DNA of 64,000 bases from PALSA-1006 sp964532405 (GCA_964532405.1 CAZHIC010000003.1:67069-131068); one strand, 5' to 3'. Shown: positions 17,207 to 26,581, counted from the stretch's first letter. The notes: generated by a model not told the origin, from the letters alone. Made by a program: numbers and translations.

Positions 17207-17709
17207 TTCTGGGCGGTGTGCGTTCCGGCAAAAGCCGTTTGGCCGAACAGCACGCCAACGATTCCGGTTTGGATGTGGTGTACCTGGCGACCGCGCAAGT
17301 GCGCGATGCCGAAATGCAGCAGCGCATCGCCCATCATCAGGCGCGCCGCCCGGCGCATTGGCAGGTAATTGAGGCCGGACAAAATCTGGCGCAGGTGCTG
17401 CAACAGCAGGCCAGTACCGGGCGCTGCGTGCTGGTGGATTGTTTGACGCTGTGGCTCACGCAATTGCTGTGCGATGTGAGCGAAGCCGAATTGCAGCGCG
17501 AGGTGGATGCCCTGCTGTCCGTGCTGCCCACGCTGCCCGGACACATTATTTTAGTGAGCAACGAAACCAATATGGGCATCGTCCCGCTGGGTGAATTGTC
17601 GCGGCGCTATTGCGACGAAGCGGGACGCCTGCATCAGCAAGTAGGCGCCTTATGTGAACGTGTAATTTTGACCGTGGCCGGATTGCCACTGATCGTGAAA
17701 GGAAAATAA
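17194..17709 (+). CDS. cobU: Adenosylcobinamide kinase / adenosylcobinamide-phosphate guanylyltransferase
   Basis: A 171-residue bifunctional enzyme (CobU/CobP) that phosphorylates adenosylcobinamide and then forms adenosylcobinamide-GDP. The P-loop is GGVRSGKSRLAE at residues 6-17; the middle has YLATAQ, HHQARRPAHW (guanylylated His region) and LVDCLTLWL, then VSNETNMGIVP. The ATG lies 13 bases before the end of cobQ with a gggagaaac Shine-Dalgarno, so translation is coupled; the longer frame to 17038 only overlaps cobQ. cobT begins two bases after the stop. Confidence 0.95.
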   Translation: MRELILGGVRSGKSRLAEQHANDSGLDVVYLATAQVRDAEMQQRIAHHQARRPAHWQVIEAGQNLAQVLQQQASTGRCVLVDCLTLWLTQLLCDVSEAELQREVDALLSVLPTLPGHIILVSNETNMGIVPLGELSRRYCDEAGRLHQQVGALCERVILTVAGLPLIVKGK

Positions 17710-17711
17710 AC

Positions 17712-18764
17712 ATGGCAATGAGCTGGATGAAGCAACCCTGTGCCGCATTGAATGAAACCGCGCGCAGCGCCGCCTTGGCGCGCCAAGGACAACTCACCAA
17801 ACCTCCCGGCTCATTGGGGCAACTGGAAGAATTGGCCGTGCGACTCGCCGCGATGCAAGGCGTAGAACGCCCTGCCGCCGATCACGCCGCCATCGCCATC
17901 TTCGCCGCCGACCACGGCGTGGCAGCGGAAAACGTCTCGGCATTTCCGCAAGCCGTGACCGGCGAAATGGTAAAAAATTTCGCGCGCGGCGGTGCCGCGA
18001 TCTGCGTGCTGGCGAAGACGCTCAATGCCAAATTGGAAGTGGTGAACCTCGGTACCGTCAACGATCCCGGCGAATGGCCAAACGTCGTGCGTGCCGTCAT
18101 CGCGCCCTCCACGGCGAATTTCGCGGTCGAGCCTGCAATGACCGCAGCACAATTGGCGCAAGCGCTGCAAGCCGGACGCGACAGCGCAATGCGCGCGATT
18201 AAAAACGGCGTGCAGATTTACATCGGCGGAGAAATGGGCATCGCCAACACCACCGCCGCCGCCGCACTGAGTTGCGCCTTACTCAAGGCATCGCCCAAAG
18301 AATTGGCAGGGCCGGGAACCGGGCTCAACCATGCGGGTGTGGCGCACAAAATTACCGTGCTGGAACGCGCGTTGGCATTGCATGCCGCCCATTTCGACAG
18401 CCCGCTGGAATGTCTGCGCCGCGTCGGCGGCTTCGAGATCGCCGCACTGACCGGCACTTACCTCGCCTGCGCGCAGCAAGGCCTGCCCGTGCTGGTGGAT
18501 GGCTTCATCACCACTGCGGCCGCCTTGGTCGCAGTACGCATCGCGCCGCAATGCACGGACTGGTTCATCTACGCGCACGGTTCGGCAGAACCGGGGCATG
18601 CGCGCTTGCTGCAAGAGTTGAATGCAAAGCCGTTGCTGAATCTGGGCATGCGCTTGGGTGAAGGCAGCGGTGCGGCTACGGCATTGCCGTTGCTGCGCAC
18701 GGCTTGCGCGCTGCATAACGGGATGGCGACGTTTGCGGAAGCGGCGGTGTCGGGGAAGATTTGA
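17712..18764 (+). CDS. cobT: Nicotinate-nucleotide--dimethylbenzimidazole phosphoribosyltransferase
   Basis: A 350-residue CobT that makes alpha-ribazole phosphate, the lower-ligand nucleotide of B12. Motifs visible: LTKPPGSLGQLEELAVRLA, IFAADHGVAAENVSAFP, the nicotinate-loop EMGIANTTAAAA, GTGLNHAGV and the C-terminal LNLGMRLGEGSGAA containing the catalytic Glu. It is the last plus-strand gene of the cobalamin operon. The next genes of the pathway (cobS and the phosphatase) lie beyond the DUF2971 unit on the other strand. Confidence 0.96.
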   Translation: MAMSWMKQPCAALNETARSAALARQGQLTKPPGSLGQLEELAVRLAAMQGVERPAADHAAIAIFAADHGVAAENVSAFPQAVTGEMVKNFARGGAAICVLAKTLNAKLEVVNLGTVNDPGEWPNVVRAVIAPSTANFAVEPAMTAAQLAQALQAGRDSAMRAIKNGVQIYIGGEMGIANTTAAAALSCALLKASPKELAGPGTGLNHAGVAHKITVLERALALHAAHFDSPLECLRRVGGFEIAALTGTYLACAQQGLPVLVDGFITTAAALVAVRIAPQCTDWFIYAHGSAEPGHARLLQELNAKPLLNLGMRLGEGSGAATALPLLRTACALHNGMATFAEAAVSGKI

Positions 18765-18779
18765 TTTTTGTGTTGAGTC

Positions 18780-19147
18780 CCTCAGACCGTTCGTCCTGAG
18801 CTTGTCGAAGGATGGGCGAAGCCCGCTGGTTTGTGAACTTGTAGGGTGGGCACGTTTCTGTGCCCACGCGGTTGCTGGATTTCAAATTCAACACCGTCGG
18901 GGGTAGCCCGACAGCTAGTCACTTTTTCTTGCTTCGCCAAGAAAAAGTAACCAAAAAGAAGGCGACCCCGGTTTACCGCCCACTTCGTGGGTTCCCTGCG
19001 TTGCTCGACTGGTCAGGCGGCTGCGGAACTCGCGCTACGCGCTCAGACAGTCCTCGCCGAAATCTCCTGACCAGTCTCCGCTACTCGGCGGCGCACAGGG
19101 GAGAAAAAGTCAAAACCCAAAGCCATAGTGTGGGCACTGCGTGCCTA
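18780..19147 (+). repeat. Left long inverted repeat of the DUF2971 unit
   Basis: Nearly identical in inverted orientation to 20222-20608. It begins at cctcag-ccgttcgtcctgag, passes the palindrome gggcacgtttctgtgccca and the block gtcactttttcttgcttcgc, and ends near gtgggcactgcgtgcc. Differences are scattered single bases and a short indel near the outer end. A 104-codon open frame inside it is not considered a gene. Confidence 0.93.
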
Positions 19148-19239
19148 CACAGGTTGAATGGAAGCGCTTCTTAATTTTTTAAACATTACATATTGCGTTT
19201 AATATTAACCCCCTTTTATACGTACAGCGGGAGTAAAGC

Positions 19240-20226
19240 ATGCCTTGGAAAAAACGATTTACGGAGATGCTGTATCCGTTAGATAGAAGAAAGCAGAACA
19301 TTGAGGGAGCATTCCTACTTAAGTACACAAATCTACCGGCTTCAATATACAAATATCGGGCTGTTAATGAAAACTCGAAGAAAAACTTGAAGGACAGCAC
19401 TATTTGGCTGGCTGATCCGCGAAGCATGAACGATCCTTATGACTCTACACATTCGATAAATTTTTCTAAGTTAGATATTAATCTATACAAAAATCCGCCT
19501 CAGTCGTTAATTGATCGACTGCCCCTAGATAAGTTGGCAGGAGGGTTGCTAGAGACACTAAAGGTTAGTGATGATCCCAAGGTGACGCTAATAGATTTGA
19601 TGCTTTCTGAAGAGTCCATCGAGAAGCGTGAAAAAATGAAAGAAGCTCTGCTTTTTGTGACGGAAAAAATGTACGAAGACATAGCTCATTCAAGTGCAGA
19701 TCGAATCAAGAGCAGCTTCAAGCTTTGTTCGTTTTCAGATAGGGTAGACTCAACTTTAATGTGGGCTCATTACGCGAACTACCATAAAGGATTTTGCATT
19801 GAGTATGACGTGAAGTCATTGCCCGGCGATGACCCCAGATCAAGACTTCTGTATCCAGTAATATATTCATCAGAAGTATTCGATGCTACGGAACATCTAA
19901 TGCTGGGAATTGAATCGCAATCATTTAATAACCTCCGTCTAAATATGGCAGGTCTCGTGAAGGCGACGGACTGGGCATACGAAAATGAGTGGCGGCTTTT
20001 ATTTTCAAATGGCATTCTTGACAAAGAGCAAGCCTATCTGATGCCAAAACCCAAGGCTGTTTATTTGGGTTCACATATTTCTTCCGAAGATCAACTTGAA
20101 ATACTCGAGATTTGCCAAGAAATAGGTGTACCAGCAATGAAAATGAAGCACTCAACGGCTGCATTTAAAATGATTTCATGCTCAGTTGAGGATGCTGATA
20201 GAAAGCGTTTGGGCGAACGAACTTAG
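19240..20226 (+). CDS. DUF2971 domain protein
   Basis: A 328-residue cytosolic protein with the DUF2971 features: N-terminal IYKYRAVNENSKKNLKDSTIWLADPRSMNDPYD (about residues 33-66), the central motif MWAHYANYHKGFCIEY (about residue 180), and EWRLLF near residue 250. The molecular function of this family is not established. A good gggagt Shine-Dalgarno precedes the ATG. Codon use is clearly AT-richer than in the cobalamin genes on both sides, which suggests acquisition by transfer. The gene ends a few bases from the right inverted repeat and is the only real gene in the unit. DUF2971 genes are, from memory and unverified, often found in accessory or defence islands. Confidence 0.85.
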   Translation: MPWKKRFTEMLYPLDRRKQNIEGAFLLKYTNLPASIYKYRAVNENSKKNLKDSTIWLADPRSMNDPYDSTHSINFSKLDINLYKNPPQSLIDRLPLDKLAGGLLETLKVSDDPKVTLIDLMLSEESIEKREKMKEALLFVTEKMYEDIAHSSADRIKSSFKLCSFSDRVDSTLMWAHYANYHKGFCIEYDVKSLPGDDPRSRLLYPVIYSSEVFDATEHLMLGIESQSFNNLRLNMAGLVKATDWAYENEWRLLFSNGILDKEQAYLMPKPKAVYLGSHISSEDQLEILEICQEIGVPAMKMKHSTAAFKMISCSVEDADRKRLGERT

Positions 20227-20608
20227 TAGCGTGGGCACGAAGTGCCCACGCCGTGGTTTTTGGTTTTGACTTTCCTTCCCCTGTGCGCCGCCGAGTAGCG
20301 CAGGCTGGTCAGGGGATTTCGGCGAGGACTGTTTGAGCGCGTAGCGCGAGTTCCGCAGCCGCCTGACCAGTCGAGCAACGCAGGGAACCCACGAAGTGGG
20401 CGGTAAACCGGGGTCGCCTTCTTTTTGGTTACTTTTTCTTGGCGAAGCAAGAAAAAGTGACTAGCTGTCGGGCTACCCCCGACGGTGTTGAGTTTGAAAT
20501 CCAGCAACCGCGTGGGCACAGAAACGTGCCCACCCTACAGGCTCAAAACCTGCGGGCTTCGCCCATCCTTCGATACGCCTGCGCCTACTCAGGACGAACG
20601 GCCTGAGG
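20222..20608 (-). repeat. Right long inverted repeat of the DUF2971 unit
   Basis: Inverted partner of 18780-19147. The match runs through the full cggtaaaccggggtcgcctt and gaccagtcgagcaacgcagg blocks and out to ctcaggacgaacgg. No clear target-site duplication could be seen outside the two repeats. Confidence 0.93.
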
Positions 20609-20652
20609 TGATTCAGGCTTCTCGGAACTAACGGTATGGCGGGGAAGCCACG

Positions 20653-21186
20653 TTATCCCCTCACCCCGATCACCGCCCCATACCCCACTTCCCACTGCAA
20701 AATATCCGCCAACGCCACCTCGCCCATCACCGCCAACATCGCCCGTATGCTCCCCGCATGCGCCACCAGCGCGATATTTTTCTGCGGCAGTTGCGCCACT
20801 TCGCTCAACAAATTTTTCACGCGCTGCATCACCTGTTGCGCCGACTCGCCACCCTTTGAGGCGTAGCCCATAAAATCATCGCCCCATGCGTCGATCTCGC
20901 CGCGCGCGATGTCGTCCCACGCCTTGCCTTCCCATGCGCCGAAGTGTTTTTCCAGCAAGCGGGCGTCGCTGCGCAGTGCGCAGTGTTGCACTTGCGCCAA
21001 GTGCTCGGCCAATCGGCGGGTGCGCAGCAGGGGTGAGGTGAGGATGAGTTGCAGCGGGGGAAGGTAGTGCAGGACGTTGTTTGCTTCGGCGGCGAAGCTG
21101 TCGGCCACGTCGATGTCGAGCTGTCCGTAGCAGATGCCGGGGGCGATGTCGGGTGTGGTGTGGCGGATTAGGTACAGGGTCTGCAT
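20653..21186 (-). CDS. cobC: Alpha-ribazole phosphatase (histidine phosphatase family)
   Basis: A 177-residue phosphoglycerate-mutase-fold phosphatase that removes phosphate from alpha-ribazole-5'-phosphate (or adenosylcobalamin phosphate). It starts MQTLYLIRHTTPD, where RH contains the phosphohistidine (residue 9), and continues with CYGQLDI, SPLLRTRRLAEHL, FGAWEGKAWDDI and the second catalytic His in LVAHAGSIRAML. Its ATG overlaps the cobS stop by one base (TGATG); the longer frame merely overlaps cobS. Context in the cob locus supports the B12 role over a general phosphatase. Confidence 0.9.
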   Translation of the reverse strand: MQTLYLIRHTTPDIAPGICYGQLDIDVADSFAAEANNVLHYLPPLQLILTSPLLRTRRLAEHLAQVQHCALRSDARLLEKHFGAWEGKAWDDIARGEIDAWGDDFMGYASKGGESAQQVMQRVKNLLSEVAQLPQKNIALVAHAGSIRAMLAVMGEVALADILQWEVGYGAVIGVRG

Positions 21187-21965
21187 CAAAGGACGGCCAG
21201 CAAGCCCAGATAAAACGCCAGTTCGCTGAGTTGCTGCACTGCGCCCAGACAGTCGCCGGTGTAGCCGCCCAGCCGTTGCTGCAAGCGCCATGCGAGGTAG
21301 ACGCGCATCAGCAAGGCGGCGGCAACGGCGGCGAGGATGGTGCTACCCTCTGCATCCGCAGCGTAAAGGATGCCGAGGGCGGCGATGCCGGTAAGCGTTG
21401 CGATGATGAAACTAACAATGCTGATTGCTTGCGCGGCGGGCTTGGCGCGGGCGCTGTCGTCTTCACGGATGTAGCGCTGGGTGAGCATGAGGCTGGCGGC
21501 CAGCAGGCGGCTCACGCTGTGCGCGGCGACGAGGGCGGCGGCGAGTAGCGGCAGCGCATGCAGATCGCCCAGCGCCAGCAATGCCTGATATTTCAGCAGC
21601 AGCACCAGCACGAGAGCGATGACGCCGTAGGCGCCGACGCGCGAGTCTTTCATGATCGCCAGCGTTTTTTCCAGCGTGTACCCTCCTCCCATGCCGTCGG
21701 CAAAGTCACTCAGGCCGTCTTCGTGGAATGCGCCGGTGATGAGAATGCTGGTGGCCATGCTCAGCCCCACCGCCAGCGACAGCGGCAGCACTTGCGCGCC
21801 CAGCCACAGCACGGCGGCACTCAATACTCCTACCAGTACACCCACCAGCGGGAAATAGCGCGCGGCCTGATCGAGCTGCTGCGCGGAATGCCCGACCCAC
21901 GCGGGCACCGGAATGCGCGTGAAGAATTGGATAGCAGTGAGGAATAAGCGCAGTTCTCGTAACAT
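21186..21965 (-). CDS. cobS: Adenosylcobinamide-GDP ribazoletransferase (cobalamin synthase)
   Basis: A 259-residue inner-membrane enzyme that joins adenosylcobinamide-GDP with alpha-ribazole (phosphate), the final assembly step. It begins LRLFLTAIQFFTRIPVP, typical of CobS, followed by AARYFPLVGVLVG and the acidic motif GAFHEDGLSDFADGMGGG (about residues 80-100), with several further membrane helices. It is the first gene of a minus-strand pair with cobC and is divergent from msbA, so it has its own promoter in 21966-22122. Confidence 0.95.
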   Translation of the reverse strand: MLRELRLFLTAIQFFTRIPVPAWVGHSAQQLDQAARYFPLVGVLVGVLSAAVLWLGAQVLPLSLAVGLSMATSILITGAFHEDGLSDFADGMGGGYTLEKTLAIMKDSRVGAYGVIALVLVLLLKYQALLALGDLHALPLLAAALVAAHSVSRLLAASLMLTQRYIREDDSARAKPAAQAISIVSFIIATLTGIAALGILYAADAEGSTILAAVAAALLMRVYLAWRLQQRLGGYTGDCLGAVQQLSELAFYLGLLAVL

Positions 21966-22122
21966 GGTTTGTCGGGGAAAGAAAGCGCGGGCAGACTAGC
22001 AGCGGGTGGGCGGGCTGTCCAGTTGCAAGGTGCGTCGTGTTGGAGCAAGACGTGAAATCAACCGACTGTTTCCATTGCAGCAGACGCGGCGGCGGGAGCG
22101 CATTTCTGCTAAAGTGCGCGCC

Positions 22123-23898
22123 ATGAATATGACCAGCCCCCAGCTCTATAAGCGCCTGCTCGGCTACGTTAAGCCGTATTGGCACGCCTTCGCGATCTCC
22201 ATTTTAGGCATGGCGGTGGCCGCCGCCACCGAGCCGATGTTGCCCGCGATGCTCAAGCCCTTTCTGGACGGCACCTTTGTACACAAAGACGACACGGTGA
22301 TGCGCTGGGCACCGGCCATCATTCTGCTGATTTTCTTCGTGCGCGGCGTGGCTGGCTTCTTCGGTTCGTATGCGATCCATTGGGTGGGCAACAAATTGGT
22401 GATGGATTTGCGCGCCGAAATGTTCGCAAAATTATTATCGTTGCCCACGCGTTATTACGATGACCACGCTACGGGTGCTCTGATCTCCAAGCTGACCTAC
22501 GATGTAACCAATGTGACAGCAGCGGCCACCACCGTGGTGACGATCACCATCCGCGACTCCATCATCATGGTCGGATTGCTGGGTTGGCTGTTTTATCTGG
22601 ACTGGAAATTGACGCTGCTTTCCTTGATCGTTGCCCCGGTAGTGGCCTTCGTCATTCACGCGATCAACCGCCGACTGCGCAATTCCAGTCGCGATACGCA
22701 ACGCGCGATGGGGAGCATCACGCAGGTGATCGAGGAAAGCGTCACCGCGCACAAGGTCGTCAAGCTGTTCGGCGGGCAACGTTACGAGCAAGAGCGCTTC
22801 CATGAAGAAATCAATGGGGTGCGCCGCCACATGATGAAGCAGGCGACTGCCGCATTGGCCAATGTGCCGATCGTACAGATGGTGGCGGCAATCGCTTTGG
22901 CGCTTGTCATCTATCTGGCCATTGGGCAAGCGCAAAGCGACACCTCTACGGTCGGCGGTTTCCTGTCCTTCGTCGCCGCCATGCTGATGCTCACCGCTCC
23001 GTTGAAAAGACTGGCCAGCGTCAACGAATTTATGCAGCGCGGACTGGCCGCCGCAGAAAGCGTGTTTGAACTGATCGATACGCCTAGCGAGACGGATGCC
23101 GGCAAAACAACGATCACGCGCGCTAACGGTAATCTCGCCTTCCAGCATGTGAATCTTTCCTATCAAGACGATGAGCGCCTCGCCTTGCACGACATCTGTC
23201 TCGACATTCCTGCCGGTCAGTCAGTGGCTCTCGTCGGTGCATCCGGTAGCGGCAAAAGCACGCTGGCCAATCTCGTGCCGCGTTTTTATCTGCCCAGCAG
23301 CGGACAAATTACTTTGGACGGGCACGACTTGTCCGACCTGACATTGGAGAGTCTGCGAGCCAATATCGCCTTGGTGAGCCAGGAGGTGATGCTGTTCAAC
23401 GACACCATCGCTGCCAACATCGCTTACGGACAAATGCGCGAAGTGCCGGAGGAAGAGATTATTGCTGCAGCGCAAGCTGCGCACGCGATGGAGTTCATCC
23501 GCGATTTACCGCAAGGCTTGAATACGCTGGTGGGCGAGAAAGGCGTGCGTTTATCGGGAGGGCAGCGCCAGCGTTTGGCTATCGCGCGCGCCATTCTAAA
23601 AAACGCGCCCGTGTTGATTCTGGACGAAGCGACCTCCGCATTGGACAGCGAATCTGAGCGTCATGTGCAGGCCGCACTGGAAACCCTGATGCAAGGCCGC
23701 ACCACTTTAGTTATCGCGCATCGCTTATCCACCATTGAAAAAGCCGACCGCATCGTGGTGCTGCAAAAAGGCCAAATCGTCGAAATGGGCACACACCGTG
23801 AATTGCTGGCTCAGGATGGTGTATATGCGCAGCTGCATCGTATCCAGTTCGAATGGCACGATGCGGAGAAAGAAAAAAATTCACTGGAATTAAGTTGA
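22123..23898 (+). CDS. msbA: Lipid A export ABC transporter MsbA
   Basis: A 591-residue half-transporter (six membrane helices fused to a nucleotide-binding domain) that dimerises to flip lipid A-core across the inner membrane. The transmembrane domain spans about residues 1-325. The NBD has Walker A VGASGSGKSTL (about 375), the Q loop SQEVMLFNDT, signature LSGGQRQRLAIARAI, Walker B VLILDEATSALD and the switch His in IAHRLST. The start MNMTSPQLYKRLLGY is preferred over the longer frame to 22006 because it matches family N-termini, although the Shine-Dalgarno is weak. Single gene, divergent from cobS. Confidence 0.93.
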   Translation: MNMTSPQLYKRLLGYVKPYWHAFAISILGMAVAAATEPMLPAMLKPFLDGTFVHKDDTVMRWAPAIILLIFFVRGVAGFFGSYAIHWVGNKLVMDLRAEMFAKLLSLPTRYYDDHATGALISKLTYDVTNVTAAATTVVTITIRDSIIMVGLLGWLFYLDWKLTLLSLIVAPVVAFVIHAINRRLRNSSRDTQRAMGSITQVIEESVTAHKVVKLFGGQRYEQERFHEEINGVRRHMMKQATAALANVPIVQMVAAIALALVIYLAIGQAQSDTSTVGGFLSFVAAMLMLTAPLKRLASVNEFMQRGLAAAESVFELIDTPSETDAGKTTITRANGNLAFQHVNLSYQDDERLALHDICLDIPAGQSVALVGASGSGKSTLANLVPRFYLPSSGQITLDGHDLSDLTLESLRANIALVSQEVMLFNDTIAANIAYGQMREVPEEEIIAAAQAAHAMEFIRDLPQGLNTLVGEKGVRLSGGQRQRLAIARAILKNAPVLILDEATSALDSESERHVQAALETLMQGRTTLVIAHRLSTIEKADRIVVLQKGQIVEMGTHRELLAQDGVYAQLHRIQFEWHDAEKEKNSLELS

Positions 23899-23978
23899 CA
23901 GCCTGGCTCCATCTCGCTAAATTCAATCCTTAGTATTTCAGTCAAGCAAATATCCACCCTCACCTCAAGGAGATCACC

Positions 23979-24578
23979 ATGGCAGTTCTAGTAGGCAAGG
24001 CAGCACCGGACTTCACCGCAACCGCAGTGTTGGGCAACAACGAAATCACCGACATCACTTTCTCGAAAGTCACCAAGGGTAAATACGCCGTGGTGTTTTT
24101 CTATCCGCTGGATTTCACCTTCGTGTGTCCGTCCGAGCTGATCGCGTTCAACCATCGTCTGGACGAGTTCAAGAAGCGCAACGTCGAAGTGCTGGGCGTT
24201 TCCATCGATTCCCAATTCAGCCACCTGGCCTGGAAGAACACGCCCCTGGAAAAAGGCGGCATCGGCAATGTGGGCTACACCTTAGTGGCAGACGTGAAGC
24301 ATGAAATCTGCAAGGCTTACGACGTGGAGTCCGACGGCGGCGTGGCGTATCGCGGCTCGTTCCTGATCGACCGTGCAGGCGTGGTTCGCCATCAAGTGGT
24401 GAACGATCTACCGCTGGGCCGCAACATCGACGAAATGTTGCGCATGATCGACGCGTTGCAATTCACCGAAGAGCATGGCGAAGTTTGCCCGGCGGGTTGG
24501 AGCAAAGGTAAGGCCGGTATGAACGCATCCACGGAAGGTGTGGCAAAGTATCTGGCACAACACGCTAAAGAACTATAA
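23979..24578 (+). CDS. Typical 2-Cys peroxiredoxin (AhpC/Prx1 type)
   Basis: A 199-residue cytosolic thiol peroxidase that reduces hydrogen peroxide and organic peroxides. The peroxidatic cysteine lies in FYPLDFTFVCPSE (about residue 50) and the resolving cysteine in EVCPAGW (about residue 170). The C-terminal tail after it, typical of robust/sensitive 2-Cys enzymes, is present (KYLAQHAKEL). A strong aaggag Shine-Dalgarno precedes the ATG and a hairpin terminator follows. No reductase gene is adjacent. Confidence 0.95.
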   Translation: MAVLVGKAAPDFTATAVLGNNEITDITFSKVTKGKYAVVFFYPLDFTFVCPSELIAFNHRLDEFKKRNVEVLGVSIDSQFSHLAWKNTPLEKGGIGNVGYTLVADVKHEICKAYDVESDGGVAYRGSFLIDRAGVVRHQVVNDLPLGRNIDEMLRMIDALQFTEEHGEVCPAGWSKGKAGMNASTEGVAKYLAQHAKEL

Positions 24579-24601
24579 GTAGGACGCAAGCCGTAGTGAT
24601 T

Positions 24602-24628
24602 AAAGGGCTCCTGCGGGAGCCTTTTGTA
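24602..24628 (+). terminator. Terminator of the peroxiredoxin gene
   Basis: A GC stem ggctcc / ggagcc with loop tgcg, flanked by aaag and tttt, followed by gtattttt, about 25 bases past the stop. Confidence 0.85.
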
Positions 24629-24685
24629 TTTTTGCGGCGACTTCGGATTGCAACATTGCGACAAATTCTGCAATATTCGTCCCGG

Positions 24686-25807
24686 ATGGCTTCCTTACAG
24701 CGAAAATATAATCGTAGCATTCCCGGATTCCCGCAGATTATGGTGTTGGGGATCGCGCTGTTCTTTCCGCTGGCATCGCTTGCCGAAGAGCCGCCTGTAA
24801 AGTTACCGCCTGCCGAAACATTGCCTGTTGTGATATTGCCTACTGAAGCGCCGATTGCCGAGGTGCCGCAGCAATCCAGCTTTACCGATCCCATCCTCGA
24901 TGTTCCGCACGAATACGTGTCGGAAAAATTCGCAAATTTAGCCAGCAATGTAGATGCTTTTTTCGGTAGCGACCGCAATTATCAGGAAAGCAATAAAAGC
25001 GTGCTCCAGTTCGATCTCACCCGAGTGGTGGAGAACGCTGGTAATAACAAAATCGTGCCCGCCTTCAGAGCCAAGCTGCATTTGCCGGCCCTGCAGCAAC
25101 GCCTCCATTCGTGGCAGCAGAGTCTTCACTTGTTATTGGAAACCAACCCGGACAAGAACTTGCCAGGGACAAGCGCGGGGGCGACAACACGGCAAAATAG
25201 CGCGCCGATATTCAAAGAAGTTGCCACACCGGATAGTTATGGCGCCGCTTTGCGCCTCGAGAACGCGGATGACAGCCCTTGGCGCTTGAGTGCCGATGCC
25301 GGTTTGAAGCTTGTCGGCGCCAACGATGTCCTAAAGCTAAACCATACTTCGCTGGATCCATTTGTGCGCGCCAGAGGCCGCTTCACAAAGCCGATAGGGG
25401 CGGTGCAACTGACATTGGCGGAATCGGTATTCTGGTACAACACGATAGGCGCGGGGGAGAATACGCAGTTTGATGTGGACTACAGTTTCAGCGAGCCATT
25501 ATTGTTTAGAGCCACAAGCGGCGCCACTTGGCTGCATGACAAACAGAATTTCGATCTGCGTCAGGATTTTTCGTTCTTCCATACTTTGGATGAACGCCAC
25601 TCCTTGCTGTATCAAGTGGGTGTGAGCGGAGCCAGTCAGCCGCAAACTGATGTGTCGGAATATATAGCTTTGCTGCTTTACCGCCAGCGTTTGCATCGCG
25701 ATTGGATATTCTTCGAGCTAAGCCCGCAACTGCACTATCTAAAAGTAAACAACTACCAACCCAACGCGCAACTCATCGTACGTCTGGAAATATTGTTTTC
25801 CAAATGA
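24686..25807 (+). CDS. Probable outer-membrane/periplasmic protein of unknown function
   Basis: A 373-residue protein I do not recognise. A signal peptide ends at about LFFPLASLA (ATG 24740 would give the compact form MVLGIALFFPLASLAEE; ATG 24686 adds a basic extension). The mature part starts with a Pro/Glu-rich stretch, then alternating hydrophobic segments typical of beta strands (SPWRLSADAGLKLVG, GAVQLTLAESVFWYN, WIFFELSPQLHYLKV) and ends with VRLEILFSK, suggesting a small beta-barrel. Alone between the peroxiredoxin and the phosphorelay cluster; an unusual feature is the lack of cysteines in the mature chain. Confidence 0.6.
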   Translation: MASLQRKYNRSIPGFPQIMVLGIALFFPLASLAEEPPVKLPPAETLPVVILPTEAPIAEVPQQSSFTDPILDVPHEYVSEKFANLASNVDAFFGSDRNYQESNKSVLQFDLTRVVENAGNNKIVPAFRAKLHLPALQQRLHSWQQSLHLLLETNPDKNLPGTSAGATTRQNSAPIFKEVATPDSYGAALRLENADDSPWRLSADAGLKLVGANDVLKLNHTSLDPFVRARGRFTKPIGAVQLTLAESVFWYNTIGAGENTQFDVDYSFSEPLLFRATSGATWLHDKQNFDLRQDFSFFHTLDERHSLLYQVGVSGASQPQTDVSEYIALLLYRQRLHRDWIFFELSPQLHYLKVNNYQPNAQLIVRLEILFSK

Positions 25808-26158
25808 GCAGCGCTATTGCGCGGAGCAAACGGCACGTCACCAACATCAGCTTCGGCGCAACTCAAATAAACTCGTATGCCAGTGACGCCTTTTCGCGGG
25901 CGCTTGCAAGCGTACATGTCTGACCGAGTCACGACAGATTAAATATCCCCTGTAACGCAATGAACTGCCAATTTTAGACGCACACTGCGGCTAGACGTTG
26001 TCGCGCAGGTCATATGTACGATAGCGCACAGAGCGGTGCTGGTCGGAGACGGAAAATCACGCAAGATATTGGAAGCCTTCATATCGGCAGTTATATGCCG
26101 ATCTTGGCGGCAACTGGCTTGGCTGGGAACCGGGTTCGGTTTAACACTGGAGATTTGC
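25808..26158. other. Non-coding gap upstream of the phosphorelay cluster
   Basis: About 350 bases with no supportable gene. It should hold the promoter of the 26-30.7 kb cluster; no clear sigma-70 or sigma-54 consensus was recognised. A short inverted stretch gggcgcttgcaagcg is visible near 25898. Confidence 0.4.
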
Positions 26159-26581
26159 ATGGAAAAACGCAAGGCTCGCGTATTGATCGCGGACGATGAG
26201 CCGCATATTCGCAGTTTGATCCGTTTAATTGTCACGTCGCTTGGGGCCGAGGTCGTTGCCGACGCCGCAGACGGAGAGCAGGCATTACGCTTGTATAAGC
26301 AATTCTCGCCGGACATGGTGCTGCTCGATATCAATATGCCAAAAATTGACGGGATCAGCGTTCTGAAGCAGATCATGGCGATCAACGACAATGCCTTGGT
26401 GGTGATGTTAACTTCATTGAATACCCTTGAAGTGGTCAAGGAGTGCATTGATAACGGGGCATGGAATTACATCCTGAAGAATACGACTGCCGGCGAATTG
26501 CACAAAGCGCTCAGTGCAACGTGGGGTTCATATATGGCGGCGATTATGGTGGACCGCGCATTGCGCAATCATGAGTTGTAA
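26159..26581 (+). CDS. Single-domain response regulator (CheY-like)
   Basis: A 140-residue receiver-only protein. It has the acidic pair in VLIADDEPHI, the phosphoacceptor Asp in MVLLDINMP (about residue 58), the conserved Thr in VVMLTS and the Lys in NYILKN. No output domain is present, only a short helical tail. The start MEKRKARV has a ggag Shine-Dalgarno; the longer frame upstream is not receiver-like. It is the first gene of a tightly packed cluster and overlaps the next gene by 11 bases, so it may be the phosphorelay output acting on the ATPase, which is inference. Confidence 0.88.
   Translation: MEKRKARVLIADDEPHIRSLIRLIVTSLGAEVVADAADGEQALRLYKQFSPDMVLLDINMPKIDGISVLKQIMAINDNALVVMLTSLNTLEVVKECIDNGAWNYILKNTTAGELHKALSATWGSYMAAIMVDRALRNHEL

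Noticed and set aside
18860..19174. Open frame of about 104 codons in the left inverted repeat (and its partner 20223-20519)
   Set aside because: The two frames are just the translated repeat; sequence such as SHFFLLRQEKVTKKKA is typical of translated intergenic repeats, and there is no Shine-Dalgarno.
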